From contig JAWUXY010000023.1 of NCBI GenBank assembly GCA_034111105.1, positions 1 through 64,000 on the forward strand: a stretch of DNA of 64,000 bases. The letters run 5' to 3'. The translations under genes and the position numbers were made by a program. Below the pieces are notes generated by a model. It saw only the letters and a program-made list of their open reading frames with translations. It searched no databases and was not told the origin of the DNA. The DNA is from Bermanella sp034111105 (GTDB taxonomy: Bacteria; Pseudomonadota; Gammaproteobacteria; Pseudomonadales; Oceanobacteraceae). Each line of letters opens with the position of its first letter. Position 1 is the first letter of the stretch. Below, piece by piece: positions 35,481 to 43,562 of this stretch.

Positions 35481-36203
35481 ATGAGCACAAACACGCTATA
35501 CATTACTGGCGCAGGCGTCAGCGCAGAAAGTGGCATTCCCACTTTTCGCGGTGAAGATGGCTTTTGGACAATCGGCAGTAAAAACTACACACCAATGGAA
35601 ATGGCGACACGTGCCATGTACCAAAACGAACCCGCTGAGTTTTTAGCCTGGTATTACAATCGCTTCGCCAGTTATCGTCACCACGGTCCTAACGATGTGC
35701 ATCACTGGCTGGCCAATAAAAACTTAGTCACTCAAAATATCGATGGCTTAGATGGCAAAGCGGGAAACCAACGCTACATAGCCATTCACGGCAGGCTCGA
35801 CAAAGTTACTTTGTTTCATGAACAAGGTGATAACATTGATGTACTCGATGCCCCTTGGGAATCCATTGATGAATCTAATTTAACGCAATCACTGATGCAG
35901 TATTTCAATATCAATCAAACACCCAAACTTTATGAAAGCTACAAGCCATTCGTTTTATTATTTGATGAATACTACACTCAATTATATCAAATTGACCAAG
36001 CACAAGAGCGAATGAAACAAGCCGATAAAATTGTATTCATGGGAACATCATTCAGTGTGAATATCACGAACATCGCATTGGATATCGCCATGAAAAATAA
36101 AATAGACGTTTACGTTGTTGACCCCGACCCCGTTATATTGCCCTATAGGCAAGTGACTTATTTCAGGCAGACCGCTTTAGATTACATACAAAATCACGAC
36201 TGA
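35481..36203 (+). CDS. Short Sir2-family NAD-dependent protein deacylase-like protein
   Basis: 240 residues. It has the NAD-binding GAGVSAESGIPTFRG (residues 10-24), TQNIDGLD (84-91) and the catalytic His103 in AIHGRL. The zinc-ribbon cysteines of typical sirtuins (two CxxC pairs) are absent; the segment after His103 is short and acidic with no Cys pairs. The C-terminal Rossmann part (KIVFMGTSFSV, VDPDP) is kept. It may be a divergent deacylase, an ADP-ribosyltransferase or a NAD hydrolase. Six bases after the GDPD gene. Confidence 0.82.
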   Translation: MSTNTLYITGAGVSAESGIPTFRGEDGFWTIGSKNYTPMEMATRAMYQNEPAEFLAWYYNRFASYRHHGPNDVHHWLANKNLVTQNIDGLDGKAGNQRYIAIHGRLDKVTLFHEQGDNIDVLDAPWESIDESNLTQSLMQYFNINQTPKLYESYKPFVLLFDEYYTQLYQIDQAQERMKQADKIVFMGTSFSVNITNIALDIAMKNKIDVYVVDPDPVILPYRQVTYFRQTALDYIQNHD

Positions 36204-36362
36204 TAACAACCTAACCTAGCACCATTTCACACACGAAAAAACGCACAGTTTTGTGCAAAGCGTAACAAGCTTTATCATAAAATTTATTTAAAACTTATTG
36301 AAAGCCGAATATTGCTATAAGGTGGAGCAACGTCAATATAGCGATAAAGAAGGAACCTTCTA

Positions 36363-36800
36363 ATGCACATCACTTACTACACCAAGATTGCAATCATCGC
36401 ATTGCTACCAAGTATTCTTTCAGGGTGTGCTGGCTCGCCTCCAACCTTCACAGATTCCCCCTCAACACTTACCCCTTGTCCTAGCTCACCCAACTGTGTT
36501 TCAAGTGTATTAGACAAAGATGATAGCCACTTTATTGCCCCCATAGAGTCAACACTGAGCATTGAGCAAAAGCATAAACGCCTATATGAGTTATTGAGCC
36601 AGCACGCCAATGTATCCCTTATAAAAACCGAACCTCAATACATAAGAGCCGAGTTCACCTCGTCTTTTTGGGGGTTTGTTGATGATGTCGAGTTCATTAT
36701 TACAGACACCCAGATACATATGCGCTCAGCATCTCGCCTAGGATACAGTGACCTAGGAGCAAACCGCAGTCGACTAGAGCGCCTGCGTTCTGAATTTTAA
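36363..36800 (+). CDS. DUF1499 family lipoprotein
   Basis: 145 residues with a lipoprotein signal (lipobox LSGC) and the DUF1499 hallmarks: PSSPNCVSSV near the N-terminus, FWGFVDDVEFII in the middle and SASRLGYSDLGANRSRLERLR at the end. An AAGGA ribosome site precedes the start. DUF1499 proteins are envelope proteins of unknown function. Monocistronic. Confidence 0.85.
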   Translation: MHITYYTKIAIIALLPSILSGCAGSPPTFTDSPSTLTPCPSSPNCVSSVLDKDDSHFIAPIESTLSIEQKHKRLYELLSQHANVSLIKTEPQYIRAEFTSSFWGFVDDVEFIITDTQIHMRSASRLGYSDLGANRSRLERLRSEF

Positions 36801-36872
36801 GCCCCCATAAATATGGCCAAAAAGCACACTCCAGCAAGCCTCTTGTGAAGAGATAACAATTAAGGCGTTTTT

Positions 36873-36881
36873 TGATATAAT
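36873..36881 (+). promoter_or_regulatory. Extended -10 promoter of the ART-like gene
   Basis: TGATATAAT (TGn plus a perfect TATAAT) with no clear -35 box. Transcription would begin near 36888, leaving a ~50-base leader. Confidence 0.6.
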
Positions 36882-36893
36882 GCCGCGCATATT

Positions 36894-36920
36894 AGCCGTG
36901 ACACCGATTGTTACACGGCT
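36894..36920 (+). promoter_or_regulatory. Hairpin in the leader of the ART-like gene
   Basis: AGCCGTG and CACGGCT form a 7-bp stem that can be extended by ACA/TGT inside; the ribosome site GGAG follows about ten bases later. It may stabilise the mRNA or affect translation. Confidence 0.4.
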
Positions 36921-36938
36921 CTGCCTATCGGAGTATGT

Positions 36939-37514
36939 ATGACCACGAATATTGATACCCCTAATCACCTAAAAGACAGTGAAACCCTATTAAGTGAAAC
37001 AGGCTTTGAAACAAGCAACACTTGGTATCACGGCACCACCTCTGGCCTAGCTCAACAAATCATCAAACAAGGCTTGAAACGCTCTGGCGACCAAGAAATC
37101 AACCAAGCCACCAAGAAGGCAATGGCGACCATTGGTAACAGCTACACAGAACGCAAAGAGCCTGTATACCTAACTCAAAGCAAAGAATTAGCGTACTACT
37201 GGGCCGTTGAAAAAGTACGCGCTCGTAAGGTCCACACAGGAAGCGATGAAACGCCAGAGATCATTAAAGTAACCCTTGATGATAAAACCAACAACAGTGT
37301 AAAAACCGATGTCGGTGCCGTAGTGATGCTTATGGACTTGAATCCATACATGGGATATTTAGAAGAAATATACGCAGCAAAAAGCATTGAGTTTGATCTA
37401 GATGACATTCAAGCAAACGCAATGGAGCTTAACCGCGAAGACTATATGAACAAATTTGGCCTTGCTTACTACGCAAAAGATATCGACGCGAAATTTGTGA
37501 GTTTAATTAAATAA
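36939..37514 (+). CDS. Putative ADP-ribosyltransferase-fold protein (YHGT motif)
   Basis: 191 residues, cytoplasmic, with a good GGAG ribosome site. The sequence WYHGTTSGLAQQIIKQGLKRSG followed by EPVYLTQSKELAYYWAVE is the pattern of the PARP/ART and KptA folds: His31 in YHGT, a helix leading to a GL turn, Tyr77 in VYLT followed by an A-x2-YW helix, and acidic residues near Glu142-Glu143 (YLEEIYAAKSIE) as a candidate third catalytic residue. I do not recognise a named family. It could modify protein, RNA or small molecules, or be a catalytically dead relative. It has its own strong -10 promoter and is separate from its neighbours. Confidence 0.6.
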   Translation: MTTNIDTPNHLKDSETLLSETGFETSNTWYHGTTSGLAQQIIKQGLKRSGDQEINQATKKAMATIGNSYTERKEPVYLTQSKELAYYWAVEKVRARKVHTGSDETPEIIKVTLDDKTNNSVKTDVGAVVMLMDLNPYMGYLEEIYAAKSIEFDLDDIQANAMELNREDYMNKFGLAYYAKDIDAKFVSLIK

Positions 37515-37528
37515 TATACACATAAATC

Positions 37529-37556
37529 ACACCCTAACCCTTGCGGATTAGGGTGT
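37529..37556. terminator. Weak hairpin between the ART-like gene and pilU
   Basis: ACACCCTAA and TTAGGGTGT form a 9-bp perfect stem with a 10-base loop, between convergent genes. There is no T-run on either side. Confidence 0.5.
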
Positions 37557-37583
37557 AACAACTAATTTAACCTGCCTGACTCA

Positions 37584-38777
37584 TCAACCCGTTTTAGCCA
37601 TCAACATTTCTAGTTCTTTATCTTCACGTTCTTTTTGTATTTCTTTCGCTAATTCTTCCGATGTTTTTTGTAACGATAGACCCGCCATTGGGCTTGCCTG
37701 CGACGCATCTGAGTCACTGCCATCGGCTAGCTTGACTCTTAAGCGTAAGTTATTCTCTGAGTCAGCGTTCTTTAAAGCTTCTTCTAATGAAATTTTCCCA
37801 GCTTGATATAACTTAAACAATGCGGCATCGAAAGTTTGCATACCCAAATTTTCTGATTTTGACATAATTTCTTTAATGCCATCCGTGTCACCTTTGAATA
37901 CCAAGTCTTGAATGGTTTTATTACCCAATAAGACTTCAACTGCGGCTACACGCTTACCATCAACAGTCGGAATTAAACGTTGAGAAATAATGGCTTGTAA
38001 ATTTAAACCAAGGTCTTGCAGCAATTGCTTATGACGTTCTTCAGGAAAGAAATTAATAATACGATCTAATGCCTGATTGGCATTGTTTGCATGCAATGTC
38101 GAGATCGCAAGGTGACCTGTTTCAGCAAATGCTAATGCATGCTCCATGGTTTCTTGATCCCGAATTTCACCAATCAAAATAACATCAGGCGCTTGGCGTA
38201 ACGTATTTTTTAACGCCGCTTTAAAACTTTTAGTATCAACCCCCACTTCCCTTTGATTGATAATGGAACGTTTATGCGTATGCACAAATTCAATTGGGTC
38301 TTCGATTGTAATAATATGCCCAGGCACATTGGTATTGCGGTGATCAATTAACGACGCTAGTGAGGTCGATTTACCAGAGCCTGTTCCGCCTACAAATAAA
38401 ACCAAACCCCGTTTTGCTAAAATCACTTTTTTTAGTACCTGAGGTAATCCCAAATCATCAAAACGCGGAATATCGGTTACGATATTTCGTGCAACCAATG
38501 AAACTTCATTGCGTTGACGAAACATATTCAACCGGAAACGCCCACCAGTTGGTAAACTAATGGCCATATTTAATTCAAGTTCGGCTTCAAATTCTTTTTT
38601 CTGATCGGCATCCATAACGGATTCAATCATTTTTGCAATTTGACCTGGTTGTAGCGGCTCTTTACCTAACGGCTTTAATGTTCCTTGAAATTTAGCACTA
38701 GGAGGCGCGCCCGTGCTCAAATACAAATCAGAACCATCATGCTTTGCTAAAATTTGCAGGTATTTTATTAACGCCAT
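37584..38777 (-). CDS. pilU: Type IV pilus retraction ATPase PilU
   Basis: PilT-family hexameric ATPase, accessory to PilT in pilus retraction. 397 residues: N-terminal PAS-like domain (MALIKYLQILAKHDGSDLYLS), Walker A FVGGTGSGKST, Asp box IITIEDPIE, Walker B VILIGEIRD, His box STLHANNANQALDRI. The ~40-residue charged C-terminal extension after the core is typical of PilU rather than PilT. pilT is not adjacent, unlike in Pseudomonas. Confidence 0.9.
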   Translation of the reverse strand: MALIKYLQILAKHDGSDLYLSTGAPPSAKFQGTLKPLGKEPLQPGQIAKMIESVMDADQKKEFEAELELNMAISLPTGGRFRLNMFRQRNEVSLVARNIVTDIPRFDDLGLPQVLKKVILAKRGLVLFVGGTGSGKSTSLASLIDHRNTNVPGHIITIEDPIEFVHTHKRSIINQREVGVDTKSFKAALKNTLRQAPDVILIGEIRDQETMEHALAFAETGHLAISTLHANNANQALDRIINFFPEERHKQLLQDLGLNLQAIISQRLIPTVDGKRVAAVEVLLGNKTIQDLVFKGDTDGIKEIMSKSENLGMQTFDAALFKLYQAGKISLEEALKNADSENNLRLRVKLADGSDSDASQASPMAGLSLQKTSEELAKEIQKEREDKELEMLMAKTG

Positions 38778-39178
38778 CGGTATTCACTTCTTATTATCTA
38801 AAACTACAACAGAATTCAGTTTGAACAATATTTAAGCATATAGTACTAGATAATAATATTTACTAAGCAGGTAAATGTGCACGAAGTAGCAAATTTTAGC
38901 TATTCATTGCCCTTTTGATCAAAACCCGAACATAAAAAGTGCATGGCTCATGCTTTAAAGTGAAATGTAACGTTATGTAATAAAATTTATAGCATTAACA
39001 AATACTGCTTGATAAGCCACAGCTATATAAGGCGATTAAACACAGAACCCATAAATAACGCATGATACTGTCAAGTAACCTTTTATCAAAATTACTTGAC
39101 CTAGCGGAGTAAGTTTAAACTTGTCTGCAAAAGCAATTCCCGCTGACAAAAAACTAAATAAGAAAATTCATGACAAAA
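38778..39178. other. Gene-free stretch between pilU and the ABM gene
   Basis: About 400 AT-rich bases with no supported gene. The most distinct element is a 9-bp inverted repeat (39070-39100), listed separately. It contains the upstream region of pilU and the downstream region of the ABM gene; no terminator or clear promoter stands out. Confidence 0.6.
39070..39100. repeat. Operator-like inverted repeat
   Basis: Perfect 9-bp arms GTCAAGTAA and TTACTTGAC separated by 13 bases. The total span of three helical turns fits a dimeric regulator site or a hairpin. The user of the site is not known. Confidence 0.45.
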
Positions 39179-39481
39179 CTACACCCGCGTAAAGTTAATA
39201 CCACTGGCTTCAATAAACTGAACATCAAAACAACCATCAACAACACACTCCCTTAACTGGGGAACGTATTCCTCAACATGACTTGCGTTTAAGTGAATAT
39301 CCAGAGATGCCTGATCACGCCACCGCTCAATGGTGATAAAGGTATTGCCATCAATAAAAGATTCGTATTGTTCACAACCATCTTCATTAGGGGCATATTC
39401 AAATTGAAGTATGTTGGCGATCGTTCTTAGTTGCTCATGTTTATTATCTTTAATGGATGCTTTTACAATTGCAATTATCAT
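39179..39481 (-). CDS. Antibiotic biosynthesis monooxygenase (ABM) domain protein
   Basis: 100 residues of the dimeric alpha-beta ABM fold: an IIAIVKASIKDNKHEQLR first strand and helix, then EDGCEQYESFIDGNTFITIERWRDQASLDIHLNASHV. YgiN-like proteins are quinol or small-aromatic monooxygenases. An AGGG ribosome site precedes the start. A strong inverted repeat lies just upstream (39506-39530), suggesting direct control by a regulator. Confidence 0.85.
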   Translation of the reverse strand: MIIAIVKASIKDNKHEQLRTIANILQFEYAPNEDGCEQYESFIDGNTFITIERWRDQASLDIHLNASHVEEYVPQLRECVVDGCFDVQFIEASGINFTRV

Positions 39482-39505
39482 TTTAATTCCCTACAGCGTA
39501 ATAAT

Positions 39506-39530
39506 AAGATTAGAATTAAACTCTAATCTT
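39506..39530. promoter_or_regulatory. Inverted repeat upstream of the ABM gene, possible operator
   Basis: Perfect 9-bp arms AAGATTAGA and TCTAATCTT with a 7-base spacer, 25 bases before the ABM start codon. The geometry fits a dimeric repressor operator; a leader hairpin is the alternative. Confidence 0.5.
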
Positions 39531-39815
39531 GCCTGACCGACTGCTTTTTTAAGCACCTCCATTTCAACACATATCAATTTTAAATAAATCATCATTTTTT
39601 CGTTTTAACGTATCTGCCTAATCGATTAACTAGCAGTAACCAGATTTTGATCTGGTAAATTCAGTTGCGCTTATTAGCTATCATCAGCAAACAATAACGG
39701 GCAATAACATGACCATCGCCCGTATAAAAACGGGTATTAGATAAAGTATATAAGGACATTAAAAAGTAACACTTTCAGATCTTGATCATTTTTTATTTAG
39801 ACAAAACGCGGGCAC

Positions 39816-39843
39816 AAAAAAAGCGAGCAATGCTCGCTTTTTT
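39816..39843. terminator. Terminator of the apbE-nqrM-sthA unit
   Basis: A-run, GCGAGCA and TGCTCGC arms with one central base, then a T-run. It lies 27 bases downstream of the sthA stop. Confidence 0.9.
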
Positions 39844-39869
39844 GCTTACTCAAGAATGCTCACTCAGCA

Positions 39870-41264
39870 CTACGCTATTCGATTTAAACCATTAAGAGCG
39901 GCAATCCGATAAGCTTCTGCCATGGTCGGGTAATTAAACGTATTATTCACAAAATAGCTAACGGTGTTACCCGCGCCTTCTTGTTTCATAATGGCTTGAC
40001 CGATATGAATGATCTCTGACGCTTGGTCTCCAAAACAATGAATACCAAGTATTTCAAGCGTATCGCGATGAAATAAAATTTTCAGCATCCCTACACTTTC
40101 CCCAGTGATCTGAGCACGGGCGATACTTTTTAAGAATGCCTGCCCTACTTCATAAGGCACTTTTTCATTGGTCAGTTCACGCTCAGTTTTACCAACCGAG
40201 CTGATTTCTGGAATCGTATAAATACCTGTTGGCACATCACTTACAAACCAATAGTCATCATCACCAGCTAAATGCGCTGCTGCGCTTCGTCCTTGGTCGT
40301 ATGCGGCACTTGCAAGACTTGGCCAACCAACAACGTCACCCACCGCATAAACATGGTCGGCACTGGTTTTATAGTTTTCATCCACTTCAATTTGGCCACG
40401 ACTGTTAGGTTCAACACCCACATGCTCTAGCCCAATATTTTTTGTGTTGCCGTTACGCCCTGCCGCCCACAAAAGTGCATCGGCTTTGATTCGCTTACCC
40501 GATTTAAAGTGCATGATCACACTGTTTTCATCTGTCTCTATTGAGTCAAACAGCTCATTATGACGAATCAAAACACCAGTATCACGCAGGTGATAACTTA
40601 AAGCGTCTGAGATTTCATCATCCAAGAAAGGCAATAAGCGCTCGCCTGGATTAATCAAATCAACTTTTACACCAAGACCACTAAAGATAGAGGCGTATTC
40701 AGAGCCAATAACACCTGCGCCATAAATAATAATGGTTCGCGGTGTATGCTCTAGTTTTAAAATCGTGTCGGAATCATAAACACGCTCATGATTGAAATCG
40801 ACGCCCGCAGGACGAAATGGGCTCGAACCGGTGGCAAGTACGATTTGCTCCGCATGTAGGCGAGTACTTGACGCGGGCCCTTCTGTAATTTCAATCGTAT
40901 GAGCATCAACAAAGCTGCCATGACCATGATATAAATGCACACGATTACGGCTATAAAATTCAGTCCGTAATTTAACTTGCTTAGCGATAACCCGTTCAGC
41001 TGTTTTTAATACGCGCGGAAAACTAAACCATCTAGGCTCGCCAATATCACGAAACATCGGGTTAGTGTTGTATGAAATGATTTGCTTAACCGAGTGACGC
41101 AATGCTTTAGAGGGTATTGTGCCGTAATGAGTACAATGCCCACCAACAGCCGGAGCCTCTTCTACTACCGCCACTTTTTTGCCTTTTTTTGCCGCGTTCA
41201 TAGCAGCACCCTCGCCTGAAGGGCCTGTTCCTAAAACAATGACGTCATAATGGTAATCAGCCAT
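39870..41264 (-). CDS. sthA: Soluble pyridine nucleotide transhydrogenase SthA
   Basis: FAD flavoprotein that exchanges reducing equivalents between NADPH and NAD+. 464 residues of the dihydrolipoamide dehydrogenase fold: FAD site VIVLGTGPSGEGAAM, the family-typical GGHCTHYGTIPSKAL with a single Cys instead of the CX4C redox pair, NAD site IYGAGVIGSEYAS and the C-terminal dimer domain. An AAGGAG site precedes the start. It follows nqrM by 19 bases and apbE before that, so the three are probably one operon. Confidence 0.95.
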   Translation of the reverse strand: MADYHYDVIVLGTGPSGEGAAMNAAKKGKKVAVVEEAPAVGGHCTHYGTIPSKALRHSVKQIISYNTNPMFRDIGEPRWFSFPRVLKTAERVIAKQVKLRTEFYSRNRVHLYHGHGSFVDAHTIEITEGPASSTRLHAEQIVLATGSSPFRPAGVDFNHERVYDSDTILKLEHTPRTIIIYGAGVIGSEYASIFSGLGVKVDLINPGERLLPFLDDEISDALSYHLRDTGVLIRHNELFDSIETDENSVIMHFKSGKRIKADALLWAAGRNGNTKNIGLEHVGVEPNSRGQIEVDENYKTSADHVYAVGDVVGWPSLASAAYDQGRSAAAHLAGDDDYWFVSDVPTGIYTIPEISSVGKTERELTNEKVPYEVGQAFLKSIARAQITGESVGMLKILFHRDTLEILGIHCFGDQASEIIHIGQAIMKQEGAGNTVSYFVNNTFNYPTMAEAYRIAALNGLNRIA

Positions 41265-41283
41265 TCAACACTCCTTATACATA

Positions 41284-41517
41284 TTATTTTTGGCTTGCGT
41301 CATACCCTAAATTTGCGGTTACATTGCCAGCCACTTTTTTCGTTTCTGTGTCACATTTCTGTTTATCGCCGCCACATACATCGCACGCTGATTCCATCCC
41401 GATGGCGCTCATGCCACCGCAGGATCCACTAATGGGCTTTCGACCAAGCAACACGCCGACTGCCATTAAAGCAATGATTAATAGCATGAAAACAAACACG
41501 ACAAATATCATTTCCAT
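41284..41517 (-). CDS. nqrM: Na+-NQR maturation protein NqrM
   Basis: 77-residue DUF539 protein: one N-terminal membrane helix followed by SCGGM, ACDVCGGDKQKC. NqrM is needed to insert the iron centre between NqrD and NqrE of the Na+-translocating NADH:quinone reductase. It lies directly after apbE, the other NQR maturation gene, as in many gammaproteobacteria. Confidence 0.93.
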   Translation of the reverse strand: MEMIFVVFVFMLLIIALMAVGVLLGRKPISGSCGGMSAIGMESACDVCGGDKQKCDTETKKVAGNVTANLGYDASQK

Positions 41518-41526
41518 GGGGAAACC

Positions 41527-42525
41527 TCACTTAGCTTGCCAGCGTTCAAACTCTGGCGTTGTGTATTCACCGAAGCCGTTAGGGCCTCGCTCAATTAGAT
41601 AGACTTTTAATTTATGTTCAACGGCAAACGCTTTGGCTTTTTCGGCCCCCATTACAAGCATAGCAGTCGCGAGCGCATCGGCACGGACACAGGTTTCATC
41701 AATAATAGTCACTGAAGCCAAGGTATGCTTGACAGGCTTAGCCGTAAAAGGATCAATACTATGACTGTATTGCTGACCATTCATTTCAAAATAATTACGA
41801 TAATCCCCTGATGTGGCCATGGCACCCGTTTTCATTTCGATGATCTTTTGAACACTGCGTTGACCCTCATCTGGCTTCTCAACCGCCACACGCCAAGGGT
41901 TTTCAAGTGATTTTCTCCCCTTAACACGCATCTCGCCACCAATTTCGACTAAATAATGGGTAATGCCTTTCGATTCAAGGTAGTCCGCTACTTTATCAAC
42001 CCCATAACCCTTGGCAATGGCAGATAAATCTAAGTAGCGCTGCTCGGTTTTACGAACACTTAAATTAGCCAAGCTAACTTGCTCTAACCCAACTTGCTGC
42101 TGAGCCTGCTTAGTTTGCTCATCGCTTGGCAAGCGTGTTGGCATTTTGTCTGGCCCAAAGCCCCACAAATTAACCACTGGCCCCACTGATATATCAAAAT
42201 ACCCAGAGGTAAGGTCATGTAATGATAGCGATAACTCAAGGACCTCAAAAAGCTCTGGGCTTACTTTTTGTTCATGGGGCGCATCTGCTGAATTAAAAAT
42301 GCTTAACTCGCTGTCTTTTTGATAAGTCGACATTTGCTGATTAATCATCAGTAAAATCTTGTTAATGTCCGACTGGGCTTGCTGTGTATCAACACTGGCA
42401 ACATGACGCCACTGAGCGCTGTAACTGGTGCCCATGGTATAACCATGGATCTTATCGAGTGATTCAGGTTGTTGTGAGCAGGCTAAAAGCTGAAAAGATA
42501 AGAGAAAAATGAATACGAACTTCAT
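41527..42525 (-). CDS. apbE: FAD:protein FMN transferase ApbE
   Basis: 332-residue periplasmic lipoprotein (lipobox LLACS) that attaches FMN covalently to Thr residues of NqrB and NqrC. The GYTMGTSYSAQW start, LSAIAKGYGVDKV, YLVEIGGEMRVKG and DALATAMLVMGAEKA motifs are those of the family. Nine bases upstream of nqrM. The acceptor motifs SGAT are seen in NqrB and NqrC in this same window. Confidence 0.94.
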   Translation of the reverse strand: MKFVFIFLLSFQLLACSQQPESLDKIHGYTMGTSYSAQWRHVASVDTQQAQSDINKILLMINQQMSTYQKDSELSIFNSADAPHEQKVSPELFEVLELSLSLHDLTSGYFDISVGPVVNLWGFGPDKMPTRLPSDEQTKQAQQQVGLEQVSLANLSVRKTEQRYLDLSAIAKGYGVDKVADYLESKGITHYLVEIGGEMRVKGRKSLENPWRVAVEKPDEGQRSVQKIIEMKTGAMATSGDYRNYFEMNGQQYSHSIDPFTAKPVKHTLASVTIIDETCVRADALATAMLVMGAEKAKAFAVEHKLKVYLIERGPNGFGEYTTPEFERWQAK

Positions 42526-42613
42526 ACACTTGCCTTAGAAAAAGGCCAGTATATCGGATATATACAAAAGCCTCTATCTATCGGTAAAGCAAAACGGCGT
42601 TCTAAAACATAAA

Positions 42614-43546
42614 TTAATTATTAGGTATCAATAACTTATGCAAGCGGCTTTCGCCAGATGGCGTCAACTGCCAATAACTTTTCAAACCTGAACGCTCTTT
42701 GGCCACATTCTCAATCACGCCTGCGCCTTTTAGATAAGCCTTCAAACGCTGGAATTCGATGTCATTACAGCGCACACCAGACAAAGCGTGCGAGTCCTTG
42801 ATGGCATTCATGAATTCTTCTTTATAGTTATCTTCGACATAGTCTTCTAAAACGGAACGCATTCGATCTTCGGTGACTGGCGATGTCATCATGGATCCAA
42901 TGCTTAAAAACGCCATTTCCCACGTTAACAAAATATTGCTTGTTACTTCATGGCAATTGCCATGGGCAAAGACTTTGCCGGTAAATCGCATTGGATAGGT
43001 TTCCATGCCAAACAAGGCGTCTGTAATAGCCGCATGCAGGTTCGATACCGTTTCTACTTCTGAACGTTTATTGCTCTCGGCCAAGCCAAGTTGCGGCTTC
43101 AACACATCCCTCAATACCTGACGAGCAATTAACAATAAATCCTCTTTGTAGCTCCAGTACTTGAATATGCCAGACATCGTTAAACGGTGCAGTGCGCGCA
43201 AACGCTGCACATCTTGAGAGACCATGCCTTTAAGCTCGGTATTTTTAAGTAATGCGACCACTTTTTTATGTTTGCTTTTGGCATACACGGCTTCACGGTG
43301 AATATAGCTTTCACCACTATCCGACAGTGCACCGTATCCATCGCCAACTAATAAGATGAAGACATCCGAAGAATCTATGGTTTTACGCACCATTGGCCAA
43401 TCATAGTCGCCAGAATCTGGCGTAAAATAAAATGAAATCGGCAAGCCGCCCAACTGGATAACAACACGGTTGATGGTGTAAATAATATCTGCAGTGTCTT
43501 TAGGATCGGCACAGATAAAGACTGTTGACTGAGTGTTTTGATTCAT
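42614..43546 (-). CDS. Unknown protein with DUF4062/TIR-like N-terminal domain
   Basis: 310 residues, soluble. The first ~110 residues have the layout of DUF4062: a first strand (TVFICADPKD), then TIDSSDVFILLVGDGYGALSDSGESYIHREAVYAKSKHKKVVALL, with Asp61, the GDGYG turn and Glu85. The fold is related to TIR and nucleoside-deoxyribosyltransferase domains found in many defence and signalling proteins. The middle part is helical (NLHAAITDALFGMET, HEVTSNILLTWEMAFLSIG). The C-terminal ~70 residues look like a winged helix (VRCNDIEFQRLKAYLKGAGVIE, SYWQLTPSGESRLHKLL). No membrane segment and no obvious partner gene. Identification is by pattern only. Confidence 0.6.
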   Translation of the reverse strand: MNQNTQSTVFICADPKDTADIIYTINRVVIQLGGLPISFYFTPDSGDYDWPMVRKTIDSSDVFILLVGDGYGALSDSGESYIHREAVYAKSKHKKVVALLKNTELKGMVSQDVQRLRALHRLTMSGIFKYWSYKEDLLLIARQVLRDVLKPQLGLAESNKRSEVETVSNLHAAITDALFGMETYPMRFTGKVFAHGNCHEVTSNILLTWEMAFLSIGSMMTSPVTEDRMRSVLEDYVEDNYKEEFMNAIKDSHALSGVRCNDIEFQRLKAYLKGAGVIENVAKERSGLKSYWQLTPSGESRLHKLLIPNN

Positions 43547-43562
43547 ATCCTTATATACCGCT

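Larger units (their letters stand above)
39482..39869. other. Gene-free stretch between the ABM gene and sthA
   Basis: About 390 bases without a gene. It holds the ABM upstream inverted repeat, a 7-bp stem (ACCAGAT/ATCTGGT at 39639-39656), a small CCCGT/ACGGG hairpin near 39720-39735 and the sthA terminator. No open frame of meaningful length has a ribosome site. Confidence 0.6.

Noticed and set aside
36351..36362. GAAGGAACCTTC palindrome covering the ribosome site of the DUF1499 gene
   Set aside because: The central loop would be only two bases, so a stable ribosome-site hairpin is unlikely.
38995..39063. A 22-codon minus-strand frame that looks like a lipoprotein signal (MRYLWVLCLIALYSCG)
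   Set aside because: Too short, no convincing ribosome site, Tyr at the -2 lipobox position and no mature part; the hydrophobic pattern can arise by chance in AT-rich DNA.
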